Origin: Nostoc sp. TCL240-02
GTDB taxonomy: Bacteria; Cyanobacteriota; Cyanobacteriia; Cyanobacteriales; Nostocaceae
Length of the DNA stretch: 64,000 nucleotides
Direction of reading: 5' to 3'
Assembly (NCBI RefSeq): GCF_013343235.1
Contig: NZ_CP040094.1
Location: 2,108,501 to 2,172,500, forward strand
Shown piece after piece: positions 45,165 to 55,286 of the stretch. The notes under the pieces were generated by a model. That model worked only from the letters and a program-made list of their open reading frames with translations, was not told the origin of the DNA and searched no databases. The translations under genes were made by a program, and so were the position numbers. The number at the start of each line of letters is the position of its first letter. The first letter of the stretch is position 1.

Positions 45165-46940
45165 TTAAAAGGTGAAAGTTGTTCTCAGAGTACCGATAAT
45201 TGCATCGTCGTTAGCGCTGCTTTGACCAGGAGAGGTCAACCAGATGACACCAGGGGTAATTGAGATGTTATCTGACACGCGATACTTGTAGAAGCCTTCA
45301 AAGTGATAAGGGATATCATTACCAGCAAAACCTGGTCGGTTAAACGCATAAGGTTCTGCACCAGCAAAAATACCTAAAACGTTACCTTTTTTACCGAAGT
45401 CAGGTAAGGCTACCCCAAGACCGTAGCTCCAAGCTTCATAATCATCATTAGCACCAAAGCCTGTGACATCGTGGTAAGAAACGAAGCCACTAATTGATAG
45501 TTTTTCGCTGGGTCTGAAGGCAGCTTCTATACCGTAAGAGTTACTCGAAGATGCGTTTAGAGTACTTAGGGTATTAGCTTGATTAGTACCTACAACGCGG
45601 TTAGCACTGCCCAAACCACCACCTAGATCGAATAAATTCCCGCCTCCAGCACCGCTATAACCGTGAACATAGGTAGCAGCGATCGCCAAGCGATCGCCAA
45701 CACTAAAGTTCAACTGTCCAAGAGCCGCATAGTTCCCCTCCAATAAACCTTGGTTTAGTCCAGGATTATTAGCATTTGATGCCAAGTAGCCTATAGTCAG
45801 CGAACTTGGTTTGAAAAAACTGCCCCCACTACCAAAGGGTATGGTCAATGCAGCACCAGCACCACCACCTATTCGATAGATGGGACTTTCAGAAGCAAAG
45901 GTAGACAAAGCACCATTACCGCCATCATAGTCCTCAAAGTAAGGGTTATTAGTGGCAGCATAATCGCTATGAATACCTCCGGTGGCCGCAAAGTAAGCTT
46001 GAACTGGGCCTATAGGTACGTAATACGCCAACCAATCTATACTGACAGAATTGCTACCAGTGCTGCCGATTTGAAAAGTTTGCGTGCCTTCAGCAGTATT
46101 GATCGGAACACCAGCATTATCCACTTGATTAAAGGCTAGTGCATTACCGGCTGCAAGACGGGTGTGTAAAACGTCTTTACCAGTGAAGCTGGTTTGCAGG
46201 TCTAAACGTACCCTATCTTGGAAAACAGTATTATTAACATCGCCAGTGTTACCGCCAAAAATATCAGTAACGCCAAAAATAGCTTCACCCACCAATTTTG
46301 TGGTGGTAGAAAACTGATTTGCTTCTAGTTCAGCAGTCCGTGCTTCTACAGCATCAACTCGACCACGCAAAGTTGCTAGTTCTGCCGAGAATTCTTCTTG
46401 CAAACGCTGGAGGGTAGCCAAATCTTGTTTTGTTACCAAGTCAGCAGTCGCTGTTGCAATCAGTTCATTAACCCGATCTAAACAAGCATTCAAACCTGCG
46501 GCAAATTCATAACGAGTCAGTGCCCGATTGCCACGATAGGTAGAATTTGGGTATCCAGCAATACAACCGTAGCGTTCAACCAGGGATTGTAAAGCTTGGA
46601 ACGCCCAGTCAGTGGGCTGTACATCAGAAAACTGAGAAACTGATGTGACTTGAGACAGTGAATTTTGGTTCTTACCCTCAGTGCTGTAGCGGTTAACCTC
46701 TTCTAAAACCTGATTATCATCAGTCTTTTGGGCAACCAATAGCTGATTAACTTTTGGTTGCTCTGTTTGAATAAATCTTGAAGCATCAGAAGATATTGGT
46801 GCTTCTGTCTGAGCAGTTTTTGCCTTTATATTTTCAGAGGAGCCTGCTACTTCAGTAGCTATAGCCCTAGCGGAAACCAACACCGTCACTCCCAAAACTA
46901 CTGGACTTAGTACCAGAGTTTTCCACAATAGATGAGACAT
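45165..46940 (-). CDS. SLH-domain OprB-like porin (second copy)
   Basis: This is a 591-aa protein. The signal peptide (MSHLLWKTLVLSPVVLGVTV, cleavage near ARAIA) is followed by about 75 low-complexity residues. Then comes an SLH domain (VTSVSQFSDVQPTDWAFQAL to RYEFAAGLNACLDRVNELIA), a short coiled coil (RVDAVEARTAELEANQF), and a barrel ending IIGTLRTTFTF. Nearly the same architecture as the porin at 23356, with very similar SLH sequence and a different barrel. Confidence 0.87.
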   Translation of the reverse strand: MSHLLWKTLVLSPVVLGVTVLVSARAIATEVAGSSENIKAKTAQTEAPISSDASRFIQTEQPKVNQLLVAQKTDDNQVLEEVNRYSTEGKNQNSLSQVTSVSQFSDVQPTDWAFQALQSLVERYGCIAGYPNSTYRGNRALTRYEFAAGLNACLDRVNELIATATADLVTKQDLATLQRLQEEFSAELATLRGRVDAVEARTAELEANQFSTTTKLVGEAIFGVTDIFGGNTGDVNNTVFQDRVRLDLQTSFTGKDVLHTRLAAGNALAFNQVDNAGVPINTAEGTQTFQIGSTGSNSVSIDWLAYYVPIGPVQAYFAATGGIHSDYAATNNPYFEDYDGGNGALSTFASESPIYRIGGGAGAALTIPFGSGGSFFKPSSLTIGYLASNANNPGLNQGLLEGNYAALGQLNFSVGDRLAIAATYVHGYSGAGGGNLFDLGGGLGSANRVVGTNQANTLSTLNASSSNSYGIEAAFRPSEKLSISGFVSYHDVTGFGANDDYEAWSYGLGVALPDFGKKGNVLGIFAGAEPYAFNRPGFAGNDIPYHFEGFYKYRVSDNISITPGVIWLTSPGQSSANDDAIIGTLRTTFTF

Positions 46941-47134
46941 TTTTTATTTTCCTTTCCTAAAAAATACCCTAAATCAATGGGTTAAAGAAAAAGATAACAA
47001 GCAGTTATTCTACTTAATTTGAAATCTTATCAGATTGCTGTTACTTAATCCATATCTGACAAAATTTTTACGGATGAAGAATCGTAAAGACTTATTTGTA
47101 ACTTATTTGCCAGATTAAGAGATTATGATTGAAT

Positions 47135-48583
47135 TTAGCTCAATTTTTCGCCATTTCTGGACTTTAGCTTCTTATTCTTGACTCTGATTTGCGGTAAATC
47201 CTTTTTATCTTTGTAAAAGTAACAAATTTCAACTAGAGTTGCCCATATTTCTAGAGAACCGTGAAATTGGCTAATGACATCATCAATAATTCTGGAAACA
47301 TTTTGCTGAAAAAAGTCTGGTTCAAACCCATAAAATACTCTCGATAAATTCTCAGCAAACAATTGAAGTGACTGCTTACGTTCTTCACTCTGGGCAGACA
47401 TTGAGGCTTTAACTACTTGGTTGTGGATAGCAAAAATTTTTTCCAGAATTTCCTCAGAGTCTTGCAATGTAACCTCGCCAGAGTAATCAAACTTGATTCC
47501 CAGGTCGTCAAGATGATAAACACTGCTCTTAATCTTCTTTTTCAGCAGGCTACATATTTCCTCATTAAAGAGTTCACTAGCAAGAGGATTACGCATATAA
47601 TTATTTCTAATATGGTTCTGGACAGCATCAACGTGTGCAGCTGCAATACCCTCTTGCTGTATCCAAATCCTGTAGATATAATCTTCAAATCTGAGCCGAG
47701 TGGGAAAAAAGGGTGGTAAACCTAGCTGATTATCATATCCAGCAACTCCACAATCCATTCTCCAGTTTTTGTTGGTGATAACAGGTCGAAAATTAGTAAG
47801 AATATAAAAATCATTCAGATCATTGGGACTGATTTGATTTTCATCATTGAGATACATGTGAATAAAATCAAGTGTATCGATATCATTAGTTCCTGTGCGA
47901 AAAGTCTGGGCAATCTTGACGATGGCATTATTCAAGACTCTTCCCTGTTGTAATACGAGGCTGTTTTCTCGAAAGTAGCCTTTGGTTGTGTTGGTTTCTA
48001 AATCCATTGCTGTATCAACAACCAATTCTCCAGCCTCGAAGTTTTCTGGTACCTGGCTGGCTTTTTTACCTAGAACATCACCAAAAGCGGTGAGTAAGTC
48101 AAAAGATTTATGAACAAAGCCGCCTTGTTGAGTAGACTTGATCAGCTTACCTCGACATATTTCATCACCTGATAAAGACTCTGGGCTAGTTTCAATCAAT
48201 GCATCTGGTCGCATATCGTCATCTGCACTGACCATTAAATGACCAAGAGTATACATTAAGGTGAAGTTGCGATTCCCCCCATAGCTAGGGCGAAATAAGT
48301 TTTTGACGAGTGATTCTAGCTTGCGATCGCGCAGTCTTTCATTTAAAAATGTAATAAATTTCTCTTTCTCTTGAGGCCCTACATAATACACATCATTGAC
48401 TGTCTTAGTCTGCTCTAAAAGTGGGTAATATTTCTCGTGGTTAGCAATACTGGAATCATCAAAGACGATAATTTTTACAGCATGACCATTTGCCCAGAAA
48501 TTCTCATCATACTTTTCGATGGTCTGTGCTACATCTCTCAATCGATGAGTCGGAATAACAAATATCGTCTCTTTTGCTTTCAT
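47135..48583 (-). CDS. Putative GT-A type glycosyltransferase-like protein
   Basis: This is a 482-aa protein. The start KETIFVIPTHRLRDVAQTIE and IIVFDDSSIANHEKYYPLLE match the nucleotide-sugar end of GT-A folds. LMVSADDDMRPDALIE supplies a D-x-D motif for metal. The remaining 300 residues, including NWRMDCGVAGYDNQLGLPPF and RFEDYIYRIWIQQEGIAAAH, look like acceptor-side regions. The sugar and acceptor are unknown. It is a single gene with no sugar-pathway neighbours. Confidence 0.65.
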   Translation of the reverse strand: MKAKETIFVIPTHRLRDVAQTIEKYDENFWANGHAVKIIVFDDSSIANHEKYYPLLEQTKTVNDVYYVGPQEKEKFITFLNERLRDRKLESLVKNLFRPSYGGNRNFTLMYTLGHLMVSADDDMRPDALIETSPESLSGDEICRGKLIKSTQQGGFVHKSFDLLTAFGDVLGKKASQVPENFEAGELVVDTAMDLETNTTKGYFRENSLVLQQGRVLNNAIVKIAQTFRTGTNDIDTLDFIHMYLNDENQISPNDLNDFYILTNFRPVITNKNWRMDCGVAGYDNQLGLPPFFPTRLRFEDYIYRIWIQQEGIAAAHVDAVQNHIRNNYMRNPLASELFNEEICSLLKKKIKSSVYHLDDLGIKFDYSGEVTLQDSEEILEKIFAIHNQVVKASMSAQSEERKQSLQLFAENLSRVFYGFEPDFFQQNVSRIIDDVISQFHGSLEIWATLVEICYFYKDKKDLPQIRVKNKKLKSRNGEKLS

Positions 48584-48690
48584 AAAATGTGTAACTTATT
48601 GTTTTGGTGGAGAAAATAATTGATACAAAACCTATTTTGTTGAGATGTGGCGAATAAGGTAGTTTCCGCCCAGCCTAACTAATTTTTACC

Positions 48691-48805
48691 CTCCAAATTG
48701 GGTTGCTGACTACCCGACAGGGCATTCACGGCGGGATTGCCTTGATATTCTGCGATCGCAGTTACGCTAATTAAGATTTCAAAAATGGCGAACACCATCC
48801 AGAAA
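48691..48805 (-). pseudogene. kdpA fragment (about 38 codons)
   Basis: The minus strand reads [20 protein letters not shown] then [12 protein letters not shown] and TAG. It matches [18 protein letters not shown] and [12 protein letters not shown] of the intact KdpA at 53171-54916. DNA identity is clearly reduced, so it is an old remnant of a second kdpA and not a recent copy. Nothing else of that gene remains nearby. Confidence 0.8.
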
Positions 48806-48813
48806 GGACTCGC

Positions 48814-49212
48814 CTATTTAGGAATGTAGTCAGAGCAACTCAGCGCTTCTTTAGTTAGAGCAGTGGCAGGGTTGACTGCACACTTTAGATAAGAGTTGTT
48901 GTTAAAAAAATGGCAGCTTTTACAGAAATGTTGGTGTACATGTTTGATGCTTACTATTTCGTCTTTATCTTGTACCGCATTTTCTGGGGGATCTTCTAAT
49001 GCTTTGCAGAAAGATGAAACGAGATAAACGACAATTGCCCAAACAATCATGAAGGAAATATGAGCCAAAAACACTGCTACAAAAGGAATATCTCCTTCAT
49101 GAAGTTTTGTATTATTATGTGTTTTATTTGCCAGATTTGCTTCAATCAGGGTAGACTGATAAACAGTTTTTTGGGCGAATATATAAACTTGAAAAAGCCT
49201 TGAAGTATACAT
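48814..49212 (-). CDS. Hypothetical membrane protein with C-terminal Cys cluster
   Basis: This is a 132-aa protein. One membrane helix (about residues 44-68, FVAVFLAHISFMIVWAIVVY) is followed by a cytoplasmic or periplasmic domain with HQHFCKSCHFFNNNSYLKCA and ALSCSDYIPK. Four cysteines in a CxxC...C...C pattern suggest metal binding. No family is recognised. Same strand as the kdp genes but separated. The start is uncertain. Confidence 0.5.
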   Translation of the reverse strand: MYTSRLFQVYIFAQKTVYQSTLIEANLANKTHNNTKLHEGDIPFVAVFLAHISFMIVWAIVVYLVSSFCKALEDPPENAVQDKDEIVSIKHVHQHFCKSCHFFNNNSYLKCAVNPATALTKEALSCSDYIPK

Positions 49213-49464
49213 ATTAAAAACAAGGAAATTAGTCAGACTACGATTAAGGGAAAGTCGTCTAGATTAAACATTTTTAGAGTAAAATTCTCTAATTTCACCC
49301 TTGATTGAGTTGTGATAGTAGCACCTAAATTTTTGATCATCTTTGGATCAGATGCATGATAAGAGAAGAAATAAGTATTCATCTAGCTAATAATATGTGG
49401 ATTTGAGATTGTTTGGTATATCTGAGTCGTCTGAATTAACAGATTGTCCGCCTATCTGTCGAGT
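49213..49464. other. Intergenic region without visible features
   Basis: 252 bp of AT-rich sequence. GATCATCTTTGGATC near 49340 is a short inverted repeat. No gene seen. Confidence 0.4.
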
Positions 49465-49797
49465 TTATAACAAGCAACTGTTGAGTGAATAGTAAACACA
49501 ATGAATTTTCTTAAGTGTTACCTTGAGAGCAGGAATCATCATCGGATTAGTTGCTATTGCTAAAATGTAGTCACCAGCGAAAATAGGAGGATTGTCTATT
49601 GCTGAAAGGACTAGATCATCTCTTAAAATTCCTAGAAAAGCGCATTGTTTAGGCAACTGAATTTCAGTTAAGTGAATGCCGCAATAAACGCTATTAGCTT
49701 GGATTAAAACACCAAACAATCTTGGTTCTAAAGCTTTTTTGTATTTGAACACAAAATGTTTTTTAATTCTAATATTATTGTGCAATATTTTACACAA
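49465..49797 (-). CDS. TrkA_C (RCK_C)-like small protein near kdp
   Basis: This is a 110-aa protein. From about residue 28 it reads FGVLIQANSVYCGIHLTEIQ, LPKQCAFLGILRDDLVL and IFAGDYILAIATNPMM. This fits the TrkA_C domain, a ligand-binding domain of K+ transport regulators. The N-terminal 25 residues look atypical and the true start may be later. Placed beyond kdpC on the same strand, about 100 bp past two terminator-like hairpins. A K+-related regulatory role is inference. Confidence 0.6.
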   Translation of the reverse strand: MCKILHNNIRIKKHFVFKYKKALEPRLFGVLIQANSVYCGIHLTEIQLPKQCAFLGILRDDLVLSAIDNPPIFAGDYILAIATNPMMIPALKVTLKKIHCVYYSLNSCLL

Positions 49798-49905
49798 AAA
49801 ATATTTTATTTTAGATATATCTTGCAGGTATATAAGATGTATTAGATAATTTTAAATAGGTATATATTTAGAGATATAGTCTTACTTAATTAATCATAAA
49901 AAACG

Positions 49906-49997
49906 AGATTCCCGACTTCTTAAGCAAGTCGGGAATCTTAGCCTTAGATAATAATTCTGAACAGTAGAGACGGAAAATTCGTCGTCTCTACTATTTG
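49906..49997 (-). terminator. Two hairpins downstream of kdpC
   Basis: AGATTCCCGACTT (49906-49918) with AAGTCGGGAATCT (49926-49938), and AGTAGAGACG with CGTCTCTACT (about 49964-49997). Both lie within 100 bp of the kdpC stop on the minus strand. The first is almost the same 33-bp hairpin as 55191-55223. Confidence 0.65.
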
Positions 49998-50005
49998 CCA
50001 TAGCT

Positions 50006-50644
50006 TTATTTCTTAATTTGATCTAAAGCTAAATTCAGCTTCAACACATTAACTCCAGGCTCACCAAAGATGCCGAGAAAGCGACCATCGGTGTTTTGGG
50101 CAATCAAAGTTTCTAATTGGTTCGGCTGAAATCCTCGTGCTTTGGCTACTCGTGCAATTTGCGCGATCGCAGCTTCGGGAGTAATATGAGGGTCAAGGCT
50201 GGAACCAGAAGTGTAGACTAAATCGCCAGTCGGCTGTACACCTGCTGTTTTCAGACGAGTCAAATCGCCTTCAATTTTTTTGCTGGGGTCTGGGTCATCT
50301 TTACCTTTGATGCGTTCCAGCAATGCAGGATTACTGGGAGCCAAGTTACTAGCGCCAGAAACTCCAGTTTTCAAAACTCCCGCATCATCTTTTTTGGGGT
50401 CGGCTGTGCTGTAACTCGTGGTACTGGGACGACTGTTAAAATAGCGATCGCTAGTGAAAGGTTGACCAATCAAAGCAGAACCCACAACTTGACCGTTGTT
50501 ATTTTTCAGCAGACTTCCATTTGCCTGAAATGGAAACGCAATCTGCCCAATAGCAATCATCGCAAAAGGATAAATAATCGCTCCAATAACCCACAGTACC
50601 AGGGTAGAACGAACTGCTCTACTAGCTTCACGTGCAAAACTCAT
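50006..50644 (-). CDS. kdpC: KdpC, K+-transporting ATPase subunit C
   Basis: This is a 212-aa protein. One N-terminal membrane helix (LVLWVIGAIIYPFAMIAIGQ) is followed by ANGSLLKNNNGQVVGSALIG, YFNSRPSTTSYS and SGSSLDPHITPEAAIAQIAR, the KdpC signature. KdpC stabilises the KdpFABC complex at the inner membrane. Start ATG 50644 has GGAGA upstream and overlaps the preceding stop (TAATG). Confidence 0.93.
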   Translation of the reverse strand: MSFAREASRAVRSTLVLWVIGAIIYPFAMIAIGQIAFPFQANGSLLKNNNGQVVGSALIGQPFTSDRYFNSRPSTTSYSTADPKKDDAGVLKTGVSGASNLAPSNPALLERIKGKDDPDPSKKIEGDLTRLKTAGVQPTGDLVYTSGSSLDPHITPEAAIAQIARVAKARGFQPNQLETLIAQNTDGRFLGIFGEPGVNVLKLNLALDQIKK

Positions 50645-50913
50645 TAGAATTTCTCCGGTACAAACATAACAAAAAATAAATAGATAGAAAGCCCTAGCGT
50701 CACCAGTCCTAACAGTCCCAATCCCCAAGATTGACTGCGGGAAAGTTGTTCGCCAGTAGCTGCATAGACTAGAGGTGCAACCACTAGGTTGAAACACATC
50801 GCCAGGAACAAATACAGTGGCAGTTTTTGTCTACGCCATTGACACCAGATATCAGTTATTTCTTCAACTACTTGCGATGCAAGGATAGTGCGACGGATAT
50901 GAACAGGTTTCAT
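50644..50913 (-). CDS. KdpF-like extended small subunit
   Basis: This is an 89-aa protein with a membrane helix at about 30-52 and a second at 63-84 (GLGLLGLVTLGLSIYLFFVM), ending FVPEKF. The last helix and PEKF end match the 29-residue KdpF of other bacteria, here carried on a 60-residue N-terminal extension with a further helix. It sits between kdpB and kdpC, the extension being a cyanobacterial feature as far as I can judge. It probably stabilises the complex. Confidence 0.72.
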   Translation of the reverse strand: MKPVHIRRTILASQVVEEITDIWCQWRRQKLPLYLFLAMCFNLVVAPLVYAATGEQLSRSQSWGLGLLGLVTLGLSIYLFFVMFVPEKF

Positions 50914-50919
50914 AGTAAA

Positions 50920-53061
50920 TTAAGACAAAGGTAAGATAATATCTATCAGTTTGATAGCAATAAAGGGAGCAACAATGCCACCAAGTCCATAGATGAAGAT
51001 GTTGCGGCGTAGGAGTTGATCTGCCGTTAAAGGTAAGAATTTCACCCCTTTGAGTGCTAACGGAATCAGTGCCGGAATAATCAAGGCATTGTAAATCAAC
51101 GCCGAGACGATCGCAGATTGGGCGCTTTTTAATCCCATAATATTCAGTGCGCCAATTCCAGCAGCCGCAAAAATAGTCGGAATGATCGCAAAATACTTGG
51201 CAATATCGTTAGCGATGGAGAATGTTGTCAAGGCTCCACGGGTAATTAGCAACTGTTTACCTATGGTTACTAAGTCAATTAACTTCGTAGGGTCAGAGTC
51301 CAAGTCCACCATGTTAGCAGCTTCTTTGGCAGCTTGTGTCCCAGAGTTCATTGCCACACCCACGTTTGCTTGAGCCAAAGCAGGTGCATCGTTAGTACCA
51401 TCCCCGGTCATTGCCACCAGTTTACCCTGAGATTGTTCGGAGCGAATCACCTCAATTTTGTCTTCTGGAGTCGCTTCGGCAATGAAATCATCCACCCCAG
51501 CTTCTTTAGCAATTACCGAAGCAGTAATGCGGTTGTCACCTGTGAGCATGACGGTGCGAACACCCATGCGACGCAGTTGGTCAAATCTTTCCCGCAGACC
51601 AGGTTTGACAATATCTTTGAGGTAGATGACACCATAAATTTTGTCATCTTGGCAAACAGCTAAGGGTGTACCGCCTAACCGGGAAACTCGCTCATAAGCT
51701 GCATCTATATCATCAGGAACGTTACCACCACGAGAACGGACAAATCCCTTAATGGCATCTACCGCACCTTTGCGGATTTGTTTACCATTGGGTAGATTTG
51801 TGCCACTCATCCGGGTTTTGGCTGAAAATTCCACACCTTCGGCTTTGTCGAGATTAAAATCGACCGCAACCTGAGACTTTTCAGCTAAAACTACAATTGA
51901 CTTGCCTTCTGGTGTTTCGTCAAACAAGCTAGCAGCTAAGGAAACTCGCGCTACATCTTCTAATGAGTGATTATCCAGAGGAATAAACTCATCAGCCATC
52001 CGGTTCCCCAAGGTGATTGTACCTGTCTTATCTAGCACCAAGGTATTGATGTCGCCGCAGGCTTCTACTGCCCGACCAGAGGTAGCAATGACGTTAAACT
52101 GTGCAACCCTATCCATCCCTGCAATGCCAATTGCACTGAGCAAACCACCGATAGTTGTGGGAATCAAAGCTACCAGTAAGGAGATGAGAATGGCAACGCT
52201 ACCACCAGTACGTAAACTGTTTCCCGCTTCCGGGGCAAAGGCTGTGGTGATAAAGTTGGCGATGTAGCTAACAAATGGCGGCATAGTTGCCACTACAATC
52301 AAGAACACCTGAGTTAGCACTGCCAACAATACCGTCAAAGCAATCTCATTGGGAGTCTTGGTGCGTTGTGCGCCTTCTACCAAGGAAATCATGCGATCGA
52401 TAAAGCCTTGACCAGGATCGGCACTAATCCGAATTGTCAACTCATCTGAGAGTAGGCGTGTACCTCCTGTGACTGAACTGGCAATATCTGTACCTGGTTG
52501 TTTCAGTACTGGCGCAGATTCCCCAGTGATTGCCGACTCATCTACCGAACCGATACCTTTAATTACATCCCCGTCGGCGGGAATCATATTATTTGCAACT
52601 ACTTTTACCAAATCGCCCCGTCGCAGTTCCGTAGAATTTACTTGTTGTACAGAACCATCTGGGAGGATTTTGTTAGCGATCGTATCCGATCGCGTCGATC
52701 GCAGTGAATCAGCCTGTGCTTTACCACGCCCTTCAGCTACGGCTTCGGCAAAGTTAGCAAAAATGAGGGTGAAAAAGAGAATGAAGGTAATCAACCCATT
52801 TAACAAGCGCTGTTGGTTGATATCTGCCTGGATTGTGCCAAAGAGATTTGGGTTAAGGGTTACTAAAAAGGTGACAATTGTCCCCACCCAAACAACAAAC
52901 ATAACTGGATTTTTAACAGTAATTCGAGGATCGAGCTTGACAAATGACTCACGAATTGCTCTTTGATAAAGTCCCCGCATATCTGTCTTGGGGGTGTGCT
53001 TGCGCGAGTCACGAGTTCCAGATGGAATACGGGGCGAAGGAGAATCAGTAGTGATTGGCAT
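50920..53061 (-). CDS. kdpB: KdpB, K+-transporting P-type ATPase catalytic subunit
   Basis: This is a 713-aa P-type ATPase. The phosphorylation motif is [13 protein letters not shown], the A-domain motif [13 protein letters not shown], and the hinge [20 protein letters not shown]. Membrane helices include the [17 protein letters not shown] segment. It energises K+ uptake at limiting K+. Seven bases separate it from the KdpF-like gene. A 110-bp low-complexity TTGGGCATTGGG block lies between kdpA and kdpB. Confidence 0.97.
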   Translation of the reverse strand: MPITTDSPSPRIPSGTRDSRKHTPKTDMRGLYQRAIRESFVKLDPRITVKNPVMFVVWVGTIVTFLVTLNPNLFGTIQADINQQRLLNGLITFILFFTLIFANFAEAVAEGRGKAQADSLRSTRSDTIANKILPDGSVQQVNSTELRRGDLVKVVANNMIPADGDVIKGIGSVDESAITGESAPVLKQPGTDIASSVTGGTRLLSDELTIRISADPGQGFIDRMISLVEGAQRTKTPNEIALTVLLAVLTQVFLIVVATMPPFVSYIANFITTAFAPEAGNSLRTGGSVAILISLLVALIPTTIGGLLSAIGIAGMDRVAQFNVIATSGRAVEACGDINTLVLDKTGTITLGNRMADEFIPLDNHSLEDVARVSLAASLFDETPEGKSIVVLAEKSQVAVDFNLDKAEGVEFSAKTRMSGTNLPNGKQIRKGAVDAIKGFVRSRGGNVPDDIDAAYERVSRLGGTPLAVCQDDKIYGVIYLKDIVKPGLRERFDQLRRMGVRTVMLTGDNRITASVIAKEAGVDDFIAEATPEDKIEVIRSEQSQGKLVAMTGDGTNDAPALAQANVGVAMNSGTQAAKEAANMVDLDSDPTKLIDLVTIGKQLLITRGALTTFSIANDIAKYFAIIPTIFAAAGIGALNIMGLKSAQSAIVSALIYNALIIPALIPLALKGVKFLPLTADQLLRRNIFIYGLGGIVAPFIAIKLIDIILPLS

Positions 53062-53170
53062 ATATTAAATTTTGGGAATTGGGAATTGGCGATTGGGCAT
53101 TGGGAATTGGGCATTGGGAATTGGGCATTGGGAATTAATTATTTCTCCCCCTGCTCCCCTGCTCCCCTCC

Positions 53171-54916
53171 CTACCCAATACCTTTGGCGATAAAAAAGGC
53201 TTCAGCGATGGGCCCCAATGCCAGTACTGGGAAGAATGTAAGTGCGCCCAAAATTAAAATCACGCCTGCGGTAACGCCTGTAAATAGTCCGGTGTCGGTT
53301 CGCAATGTACCAGTGGTGTAGGGAACAGCTTGCTTGCGAGACATACTATCTGCTAATAACAGCAAACCTAAAATTGGGATATAGCGTCCAGCTAGTAAAC
53401 TAAAGCAGGTACTCAAGTTCCACCACAGAGCGGTTACAGTTGTTTTTGTACCTGTAGCGATCGCTAACGGAGAAGGTTGTGAATCTCCTAAACCTTCAAA
53501 CCCAGAACCGTTGTTAGCAGCAGCTGAGGCATATTCGTAAATCACCTGAGAAAAGCCGTGGAAGCCAGGATTGCTAATCCCTGCTAATTGGTCAGGAAAA
53601 GCTAAGGCGATTCCCCCTGGAATCAAAATAGCGATCGGGTGAACTAGCAAAATCAGGAAGCTAGCAAGTACGACTTCCCGCTTTTCAATCTTGCGTCCCA
53701 AAAATTCTGGCGTGCGTCCCACCATCAAACCTGTTACAAATACCGCCAAAATGCTATAGGCAAACAAGTAAGCTGTTCCTGTACCTTGTCCACCCCATAT
53801 AATTTGCAGGAACATATTAGAAAGAAAAATAAAACCGCCGGCGGGCATAAAGGAGTCGTGTAAACTATTAACTGCGCCGCACATAGTGCCGGTTGTACTT
53901 ACCGCAAATAATGCCGATTCTGCCCAACCAAACCGGACTTCTTTCCCCTCTAGATTCGGTTGCTGACTGCCCAAAAGCGTATTTACAGACGGATTGCCGT
54001 CGTATTCACCAATGGCAGTAACAATCAGAAATCCTAGAAAAATTACCCCGATCATGCCGTAGAGTAACAACGCTTGTTTGGTGTTATTGGCAAACAAACC
54101 GTATGTATAGATTAGGGACGTGGGAATTGAAAGCATTGCCACGATCTGAATTAAATTCGTAAATGCGCTGGGATTTTCAAAGGGGTGTGCTGAGTTGATG
54201 GCGAAAAAGCCGCCGCCGTTTTCCCCTAATTGCTTGATAATTTCAAAATGGGCAACAGGGCCACGTGCGATCGCCTGACTAATATTCGGATCTTCCAAGG
54301 TCGGGAATACAGCGACACCCGCCAGAGTTTCGGGAACGCCAGCAGCTATCAACACAATCCCACCCACAATACAAATAGGCAGCAAAATTCGCGTAATCGA
54401 GCGAATTAGGTCTACATAAAAGTTGCCTAACGATCTACCAGTTAATCCTCGAATAAAAGCAATTCCTACCGCCAAACCAGTGCCAGCAGAGGTGAACATA
54501 TGATAACCCAGTCCCCACATTTGGCTGGCATAGCTCATGTAGGTTTCACCAGAATAATGCTGCTGGTTGGTATTAGTAATAAAGGAAATTGTAGTATGCA
54601 GTGCTGTATCCCAAGTTGGGGCTTTTATCCCCGTGGGATTGAGGGGCAACCATCCTTGACTCATGATGATAAAGAAAATCAGCAACCCCATTGCTACGTT
54701 GCTATACAGGATTGCCCGCCCATACTGCCAGCCCGTCATGTTTTCTTTGGATTTAACACCGACTAAAGCATAAAGCACTCGCTCAATCGGATTCAAGATT
54801 GGGTCGAGAAAAGTACTTTGCTCTAGGTATACACGCGCCATATAGCGCCCAAAAAATGGAGTAATTGCTACTATAATTAGTAGCGTTAATGCAATTTGAA
54901 TCAATCCTTCTAGCAT
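53171..54916 (-). CDS. kdpA: KdpA, K+-binding channel-like subunit
   Basis: This is a 581-aa integral membrane protein of the SKT superfamily. Selectivity-filter-like loops are visible ([61 protein letters not shown]). First gene of kdpA-kdpB-kdpF-like-kdpC. No kdpD or kdpE is seen in the window, so control by a sensor kinase would have to come from elsewhere. Confidence 0.97.
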   Translation of the reverse strand: MLEGLIQIALTLLIIVAITPFFGRYMARVYLEQSTFLDPILNPIERVLYALVGVKSKENMTGWQYGRAILYSNVAMGLLIFFIIMSQGWLPLNPTGIKAPTWDTALHTTISFITNTNQQHYSGETYMSYASQMWGLGYHMFTSAGTGLAVGIAFIRGLTGRSLGNFYVDLIRSITRILLPICIVGGIVLIAAGVPETLAGVAVFPTLEDPNISQAIARGPVAHFEIIKQLGENGGGFFAINSAHPFENPSAFTNLIQIVAMLSIPTSLIYTYGLFANNTKQALLLYGMIGVIFLGFLIVTAIGEYDGNPSVNTLLGSQQPNLEGKEVRFGWAESALFAVSTTGTMCGAVNSLHDSFMPAGGFIFLSNMFLQIIWGGQGTGTAYLFAYSILAVFVTGLMVGRTPEFLGRKIEKREVVLASFLILLVHPIAILIPGGIALAFPDQLAGISNPGFHGFSQVIYEYASAAANNGSGFEGLGDSQPSPLAIATGTKTTVTALWWNLSTCFSLLAGRYIPILGLLLLADSMSRKQAVPYTTGTLRTDTGLFTGVTAGVILILGALTFFPVLALGPIAEAFFIAKGIG

Positions 54917-55286
54917 TGGATTATTTCAACTCCGACATGAATAAATTTCATAGAAATATCAGATATTTTCGGTCGATGAATCACAAAAAATAATGAATTA
55001 TATTGACATTATTAGCTAACCTATAACCATCTCTTTACTTAATCAATCATCGAGCTTTTTGTTAGAGAATACAAGGTATAAATTAATATTTAAACTAGCC
55101 TATACAAAAAATATACTTGTCTATATAGATAAGTATTAAGAGCGTTTATCTCGATATATATCTGCAAATATAGAAGGACAGTAAAAAGTTAGATCCCCGA
55201 CTTCTTAAAGAAGTCGGGGATCTGGACACGACGAATTTTCATGAATTAGATGAGATTGCTGTACAGTCAACAGTCTAATTCATAAT
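54917..55286. other. Upstream region of kdpA
   Basis: 370 bp, very AT-rich. It should carry the kdp promoter. The 33-bp hairpin at 55191-55223 lies here. No gene seen. Confidence 0.5.
55191..55223 (-). terminator. 33-bp palindromic hairpin after the FIST gene
   Basis: AGATCCCCGACTTC pairs with GAAGTCGGGGATCT around TTAAA. It is 64 bp beyond the FIST stop on the minus strand. The same 33-bp family occurs at 49906-49938, so the two copies bracket the kdp operon. Confidence 0.7.
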
